Part shown: positions 59,419 to 64,000 of the stretch, one piece after another | Layout of the letters: the number at the start of each line of letters is the position of its first letter | Numbering within the stretch: position 1 is the stretch's first letter | Assembly (NCBI RefSeq): GCF_018332655.1 | Contig: NZ_BOQL01000018.1 | Coordinates: forward strand, 124,001-188,000 | Reading direction: 5' to 3' | DNA from: Actinoplanes auranticolor | Lineage (GTDB): Bacteria; Actinomycetota; Actinomycetes; Mycobacteriales; Micromonosporaceae | DNA length: 64,000 nucleotides | The notes under the pieces: generated by a model | Database searches by the model: none | What the model was told of the DNA's origin: nothing | The model's input: only the letters and a program-made list of their open reading frames with translations | Position numbers and translations under genes: made by a program

Positions 59419-60603
59419 CTACTTCCAGCGCTGCGGGTAGCCGGGCAGGTCGGTGCAGCCGCACACGGCGTAGTGCAGCGGGGGCATGTCCGCATCGAGG
59501 TACTCGGCCAGGTTGTCCTGGGTGATGGTCGGTTGCGGCAGCTTCCACGGGCTGGACACCGGTTCGCCGTTGAGGACGCGCAGGGCGGCGATGATCGGCG
59601 TACGCCACTGGTAGGTGGGATAGGTCGGCGCGATGGCGGTGAGGTTCTTGTCCTTCCACATCTTGAGGAAGTCGAGCTGGTCCTCGCCGTTGATCGGCGG
59701 CACCGGCCGGCCCGCGTCGACGAACGCTTCGACCGCGGCCACCGCGACCGCCCCCGCGTCCATCCAGACACCGTCGATCGTGCCGTACCGCTGGATGTAG
59801 TCGTTGACGATCTTCTTGGTCTTGGCCGGATCGCCGTCGGTGAACTCGACGCCGATCACGTCGACGCCGGCCTTGTCGAAGGCGACCTTGGCGGCGGACC
59901 AGCGCGTCTCCAGCACGTCGACGCCGGGCAGGATGCGCAGCGCGAGCACCTTGCCGCCCGGCTTCATCCGCTTACTGATGAAGTCCGCCGCGACGTGGCC
60001 GAAGCCGTAGCCGCCGATCGGGTTGATGAAGGTCACCGGGCAGGTCGAGTCCACACCGCGGTCGAAGACGATGACCGGCAGGCCCTTGGCGCAGGCGGCC
60101 TCGACGGCCGGGGTGAGTGTGGCGGTGGTGTTCGGCGACACGATGAGCGCGTCGCAGCCCTTGCCCAGCAGATCGTTGATGTCGGCGATCTGCTTCTGGT
60201 CCTTGCCCTCGGCGTCGACGTGGACGAACTGCTTGATCTGACGCCCGTGTGTCTCCACCTCGGCCTGCATCGTCTTGAAGCCGACCTGGCGCCACGGGTT
60301 GTTCAGGCCCGCGTTCGAGAAGCAGATCTTGTGCGGTCCCGGCTTCTTGAACTTGGCCGTCTGCACCATGTTCGGCTCGAGCACCTGCTCCCACGGCTTG
60401 CCGGCGGTCCCGGTCGGGGTGGCGCCGAGCAGGGCGAGCTCCTTGTCGTAGTCGGCCTGCACGAAGAACTTCGACTGGGCCCCGGTGCCCGACCCGGCTG
60501 CCTGCGACGCGGTGCCCGAGGCGACGGCGGTGGGCTCGTCGGTGGCGCAACCGGCGAGCGCGAGCACGGCACCGATCGCCACCGCGGCTGTGGAACGTCT
60601 CAC
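59419..60603 (-). CDS. Sugar ABC transporter substrate-binding lipoprotein
   Basis: A 394-residue type-1 binding protein with lipobox LAGC (Cys near residue 19), an extra N-terminal segment of about 70 residues before the core, then KICFSNAGLNNPWRQVGFKTM, DLLGKGCDALIVSPNTTATLTPAVEAA, GLPVIVFDRGVDSTCPV and YGTIDGVWMDAGAVAVAAVEAF. The C-terminus has a Cys pair (YAVCGCTDLPGY). GTG 60603 overlaps the permease stop. Placed with two permeases and a double ATPase, it delivers a monosaccharide or related polyol. Confidence 0.92.
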   Translation of the reverse strand: MRRSTAAVAIGAVLALAGCATDEPTAVASGTASQAAGSGTGAQSKFFVQADYDKELALLGATPTGTAGKPWEQVLEPNMVQTAKFKKPGPHKICFSNAGLNNPWRQVGFKTMQAEVETHGRQIKQFVHVDAEGKDQKQIADINDLLGKGCDALIVSPNTTATLTPAVEAACAKGLPVIVFDRGVDSTCPVTFINPIGGYGFGHVAADFISKRMKPGGKVLALRILPGVDVLETRWSAAKVAFDKAGVDVIGVEFTDGDPAKTKKIVNDYIQRYGTIDGVWMDAGAVAVAAVEAFVDAGRPVPPINGEDQLDFLKMWKDKNLTAIAPTYPTYQWRTPIIAALRVLNGEPVSSPWKLPQPTITQDNLAEYLDADMPPLHYAVCGCTDLPGYPQRWK

Positions 60604-61586
60604 TGGATCCCCTTAGCTGGAACGGAACGCATGGCCGAGACGGCCACGGCGAGCAGGATGATCGCGCCCTGGACCGTCGATCTGAGGGCGCCGGAGACGC
60701 CGTAGAAATTCATCAGCGTGAAGAGCGTCTCCAGGGTCAGCGCACCGAGCATCGCGCCGACGACCGAACCGCGGCCTCCACCCAGGGCGACACCGCCGAG
60801 GACCACCGCGGTGATGGCGCCGAACTCCAGACCGGCGCCGGCCTGGAAGGAGACACCGCTGTACCCGCCGATGAGGATCGCGGCGACCGCGGCGGCCAGC
60901 CCGCTCAGCACGAACGCCAGGGTCTTGGCGTGCCGGACCCGGACCCCGCTGAGCTCGGCGGTGCGCGGGTTGCCGCCGGCGGCGACCAGGGTCCGGCCGA
61001 AGTCGGATCGGGTCAGCAGCACGGCCAGGGCGGCCACGGCCAGCAGGATCAGCAACGCGTACGGGATGCGGCCCACCAGGAACACGTCCTCGAACGCCCG
61101 CCGGCCGAACCGGCGGAACTCCTCGGAGAGACCGCCCTTCGGAGCGCCGTCGGACCACAGATAGACGGCCCCGACGAGGATCAGGTACATGCCCAGGGTG
61201 GTGATGAAGGAGGACACCCGCAGCCGGGTGGTGATGAGGCCGTTGACGAGCCCGACAGCTGCGCCGAACGCGAGCAGGAGCAGGATGACGGGCCAGGTAC
61301 GCGACGGATCGCTGTCGATGAGCCGGGCGGCCACGACGACCTGCGCGGTGACCAGAGAGCCGACGGACAGGTCGAACTCCCCCGCCACGATCACGAAGTA
61401 CTGACCCGCGGCGAGCAGGATGAGCGGCGCCGATCGGCCGAGGAACGACATCAGCGACGGCGGGGAGAGGAAGTCGGGTTGCCGGGTGCCGAGCAGCACC
61501 AGCAACACCACGAAGATCACCAGGATCGGTGCGAGGCCGCCGGGGCGGAACCGCACCCGCAGCCGGTTACGTTCGGCGAGCTGCAT
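60600..61586 (-). CDS. Sugar ABC transporter permease 2
   Basis: A 328-residue RbsC-type permease with hydrophobic segments throughout: PLILLAAGQYFVIVAGEFDLSVGSLVTAQVVV, LRVSSFITTLGMYLILVGAV, FGRTLVAAGGNPRTAELSGVRV and FGAITAVVLGGVALGGGRGSVVGA. ATG 61586 follows the stop of permease 1 by 2 bases. Two different permeases with one double ATPase is the arrangement of the YtfQ-YtfR-YtfT-YjfF type. Confidence 0.93.
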   Translation of the reverse strand: MQLAERNRLRVRFRPGGLAPILVIFVVLLVLLGTRQPDFLSPPSLMSFLGRSAPLILLAAGQYFVIVAGEFDLSVGSLVTAQVVVAARLIDSDPSRTWPVILLLLAFGAAVGLVNGLITTRLRVSSFITTLGMYLILVGAVYLWSDGAPKGGLSEEFRRFGRRAFEDVFLVGRIPYALLILLAVAALAVLLTRSDFGRTLVAAGGNPRTAELSGVRVRHAKTLAFVLSGLAAAVAAILIGGYSGVSFQAGAGLEFGAITAVVLGGVALGGGRGSVVGAMLGALTLETLFTLMNFYGVSGALRSTVQGAIILLAVAVSAMRSVPAKGIQ

Positions 61587-61588
61587 GG

Positions 61589-62563
61589 CTACGACCCCGC
61601 CTTCCGCAGGGCCCGCCGGGCGTAGACCGCGACGGCCGCGATGATGATCACGCCGCGGATCACCTGCTTGACGAAGGCGTCGACCTCGAGCTGGTTGAGG
61701 ATGGCGTCGATGCTGGCGAGCAGCAGCACACCACCGACGGTGCCGGCCACGCCGCCGCTCCCCCCGGCCAGGGCGGTGCCGCCGAGGACCACCGCGGCGA
61801 TCGACTCCAGGTCGTACAGACCCTCCGTGCCCACCCGCGGCGCACCCGAGCCGAGCCGGCTGGCGAGATAGATGCCGGCCAGGCCGGCGCAGAGCGAGCA
61901 CAACACGTGGGCGGCGATCAGCACCCGGTCGTTGCGGACGCCGGAGAGCCGGGCGACCTGCGGGTCACCGCCGACGGCGATCAGATGGTGACCGAAGCGC
62001 GTACGGGTGAGGACAACCCAGATCGCGGCGGCGACGGCCAGCAGGAGCAGGAACGACACGGGCACCGGTCCGATGCGCTGGTATCCGAGACTCTGCACCA
62101 GAACCGGCGCGGTCCGGCCCGCCGGGCCGTCGTAGCCGTTGTCGAGGTAGCCCTTCAGCAGCAGCCCGACGCCCACGGTCGCGATGAACGCGTTGATCCT
62201 CGCCTTGGTGACGAGCATGCCGTTGAGGAACCCGATCGCGGCGCTGACCCCGAGCGCCAGCCCGACACCCGGCAGCAGCCCAGCGTTGCTGCCGGCCATG
62301 GCCTCCGCCGCGACCAGAGTGCTGAGGCTGACCACGTAGGCCACGGACAGGTCGAGCGAGCCGCCGATGATGACCACGGTCTGGCCGACGGCGACGAGCC
62401 CGAGACCGGCGGCGACGTGCAGCAGGCTCACCGTCGTCGGCTGGCTGAACAGCTGGCCGCCGTCGATCGTGACGACCAGCCAGCCGACCGCCAGGGTCAG
62501 GGCCAGGGCGATGAACACGCCGGGTGCGGCGCGCCGGGCGGGCAGGGTCAGTGCGGTGCTCAT
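61589..62563 (-). CDS. Sugar ABC transporter permease 1
   Basis: A 324-residue RbsC-type permease: VGQTVVIIGGSLDLSVAYVVSLSTLVAAEAM, ARINAFIATVGVGLLLKGYL, FGHHLIAVGGDPQVARLSGVRN and LESIAAVVLGGTALAGGSGGVAGTVGGV. The ATG overlaps the ATPase stop (ATGA). It forms the membrane channel with permease 2. Confidence 0.93.
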   Translation of the reverse strand: MSTALTLPARRAAPGVFIALALTLAVGWLVVTIDGGQLFSQPTTVSLLHVAAGLGLVAVGQTVVIIGGSLDLSVAYVVSLSTLVAAEAMAGSNAGLLPGVGLALGVSAAIGFLNGMLVTKARINAFIATVGVGLLLKGYLDNGYDGPAGRTAPVLVQSLGYQRIGPVPVSFLLLLAVAAAIWVVLTRTRFGHHLIAVGGDPQVARLSGVRNDRVLIAAHVLCSLCAGLAGIYLASRLGSGAPRVGTEGLYDLESIAAVVLGGTALAGGSGGVAGTVGGVLLLASIDAILNQLEVDAFVKQVIRGVIIIAAVAVYARRALRKAGS

Positions 62564-64000
62564 CAGGCCGCCGCCGGCACGGTGCCGAGGGCCAGGGTGA
62601 GGACGTCCTCCTCGGTCGCGCCCGCGGGCAGCTCGCCGGCGATCCGGCCGTCGCGCAGCACGATGATCCGGTCGCTCATCCCCAGCAGCTCGGGCAGATC
62701 GGACGAGATCATGAGTACGGCCGCACCGTCGCGGGCCAGGCGGCGGACGAGGTCGTGGATCGCCGACTTGGCGCCCACATCGATGCCCCGGGTCGGCTCG
62801 TCGAACAGCAGGATCCCGGGCCCGAGGGCCAGCCACCGGGCCAGCACGACCTTCTGCTGGTTGCCGCCCGACAGGAAGCGGATCTCCTGGTCCTCCGTGG
62901 CCGCCCGCACGTCGACCGCGGCGAGCAGCTCGCGGACCCGGGCGGTACGGGCGGCGCGGCCCCGCCAGGTGGGCAGCACAGCCCGCCCGGCCAGCAGGGC
63001 GTTGTCGAGCACCGACGCCCCGGCGACGATGCCCTCGCCCTTGCGGTCCTCGGTGACGTAGGCGATGCCGGCGCGCATCGCCGCGCGGGGCGAGCGCAGC
63101 CGGACCGGGGCGCCGTCGAGCGTGACCTCGCCCGTGGTGAACGGCGCGGCACCGAACAGAGCGCGAGCCAGCGCCGAGCGCCCCGAGCCCTGCAGGCCAC
63201 CGATGCCGAGCACCTCACCGGCCCGCACCCGCAGATCGATGTCGCGCAGCTTCCTGTTTCCTCCGTTGTGGACAGTGAGCCGGACCGGGCCGGGGTCGTC
63301 CGGCGCGGCCCGGTCGGGGTAGTAGCTGCTCAGGTCGCGGCCGACCATGTGCCGTACCAGCCGGTCGGGGTCGGTGTCCGCGGCGGGCACGGTGGTCACC
63401 AGGCGGCCGTCCTTGAGCACGGTGATCCGGTCGGCCAGGTCGAAGACCTCTTTGAGGCGGTGCGAGACGTACAGCACGCCGATCCCCCGTTGCTGCAGCC
63501 GCCGGACGAGCACGTAGAGCCGCTCCACCTCGTTGTCGGCCAGGGCCGCGGTGGGCTCGTCCATGATGAGCAGCCGCGCGTCGAGGGCGAGCGCCTTGAC
63601 GATCTCGACGATCTGCTGCCGGGCCACGCCGAGTCGGCCCACCCGGGACCCGGGTGGCAGCGAGCTCTCCTGGATGGAGGCCAGCAGCTCGGCGGTGCGC
63701 TCGCGCATGGCCCGGCGGTCGACGAGCCCGCGGCGCACGGGTTCGTGGCCCAGATACACGTTCTCCGCGACTGTGCGCTCCGGCAGCAGGTTGAACTCCT
63801 GGTGCACGATGCCGATCCCGGCCCGCTGGGCGTCGCGCGGGCCACTGAACCGTCGCGGCGCGCCGGCGAACTCGATCGTGCCCGCGTCGGGCGCGTACCC
63901 GCCGGACACGATCTTCATGAGCGTGGACTTGCCGGCGCCGTTCTCACCGACGACGGCATGCACCTCGCCCGGTACGACATCGAGGTCCACCCCGTCGAGG
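62563..64000 (-). CDS. Sugar ABC transporter ATP-binding protein, two ATPase domains (5' end outside window)
   Basis: At least 478 residues of an RbsA-type protein; the frame is still open at the window edge (LDGVDLDVVPGEVHAVVG), so about 20-30 N-terminal residues are missing. The first half has Walker A GENGAGKST, signature-like GRLGVARQQIVEIVKAL and Walker B LLIMDEPTAALA. The second has GLQGSGRSALARALFGA, signature LSGGNQQKVVLARWL and LLFDEPTRGIDVGAK. It drives the importer formed with the two permeases and the binding protein downstream. Confidence 0.95.
   Translation of the reverse strand, partial: LDGVDLDVVPGEVHAVVGENGAGKSTLMKIVSGGYAPDAGTIEFAGAPRRFSGPRDAQRAGIGIVHQEFNLLPERTVAENVYLGHEPVRRGLVDRRAMRERTAELLASIQESSLPPGSRVGRLGVARQQIVEIVKALALDARLLIMDEPTAALADNEVERLYVLVRRLQQRGIGVLYVSHRLKEVFDLADRITVLKDGRLVTTVPAADTDPDRLVRHMVGRDLSSYYPDRAAPDDPGPVRLTVHNGGNRKLRDIDLRVRAGEVLGIGGLQGSGRSALARALFGAAPFTTGEVTLDGAPVRLRSPRAAMRAGIAYVTEDRKGEGIVAGASVLDNALLAGRAVLPTWRGRAARTARVRELLAAVDVRAATEDQEIRFLSGGNQQKVVLARWLALGPGILLFDEPTRGIDVGAKSAIHDLVRRLARDGAAVLMISSDLPELLGMSDRIIVLRDGRIAGELPAGATEEDVLTLALGTVPAAA

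Noticed and set aside
1..64000. tRNA, rRNA, CRISPR arrays, complete insertion sequences and riboswitches
   Set aside because: No cloverleaf-like segment, regular repeat-spacer array, intact transposase or known riboswitch core was recognised by reading; a covariance-model search would be needed to exclude small RNAs.

Overview
The window is very GC-rich, uses GTG and TTG starts often, has many 4-base ATGA/GTGA gene overlaps, and carries SARP/BTAD regulators, ECF sigma factors, a mycothiol-type DinB protein and large ABC sugar importers. All of this points to a filamentous actinobacterium. A member of the Micromonosporaceae (Actinoplanes-like) is my best guess, but that is inference. No rRNA, tRNA, CRISPR array or intact insertion sequence was seen.

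Layout. 1-10 kb: end of an unknown gene, an OmpR-type two-component system, a DinB/TIGR03086 protein, an epoxide hydrolase, an ECF sigma factor with its membrane partner, a TetR gene divergent from a deaminase-VOC pair, and a 967-residue SARP/NB-ARC regulator. 10-16 kb: an orphan sugar-binding lipoprotein, a frameshifted HTH-nSTAND1-propeller NTPase and a chemoreceptor. 15.9-21.5 kb: a sugar-acid operon (L-fuconate dehydratase, binding protein, ATPase, permease) with a FadR-type GntR regulator. 21.5-24.5 kb: a secreted PQQ-repeat protein and a GH10 xylanase with CBM2.

24.5-29 kb holds the most unusual locus. A small S26 signal peptidase is divergent from a tightly packed run of MauE-like protein, TlpA/MauD-like thioredoxin, ABC exporter and short SARP regulator, followed by a gene for a 74-residue peptide with eight cysteines and ten tyrosines. 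The genes read as a dedicated system for making, oxidatively folding, exporting and processing a disulfide-rich peptide.

29-45 kb: an imine-reductase-like dehydrogenase divergent from an HxlR regulator, a GNAT enzyme, an AlkZ-like HTH_42 protein overlapping a second epoxide hydrolase (divergent WYL regulator), decayed sigma and SDR genes around an NmrA-like protein, a PHP phosphatase, a DHFR-like protein, several unknown membrane or secreted proteins, and a secreted PQQ sugar dehydrogenase preceded by a perfect CebR-type box. 45-58 kb: an MFS gene, a pair of six- and seven-codon ORFs with strong ribosome binding sites, a pseudo-receiver response regulator, a MarR-controlled intradiol dioxygenase/SDR pair, a secreted EEP-family protein, a Tat-exported PhoX protein, and four decayed loci (glgE, a serine recombinase, a FAD monooxygenase and TetR genes). 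58.5-64 kb: a second ABC sugar importer operon with a sugar epimerase, running off the right edge.

Overall the window combines saprophytic functions (xylan, cello-oligosaccharide or sugar-acid uptake, sugar oxidation, aromatic ring cleavage, epoxide detoxification) with regulators placed next to their likely targets. Many divergent intergenic regions contain clear palindromes that I read as operators.
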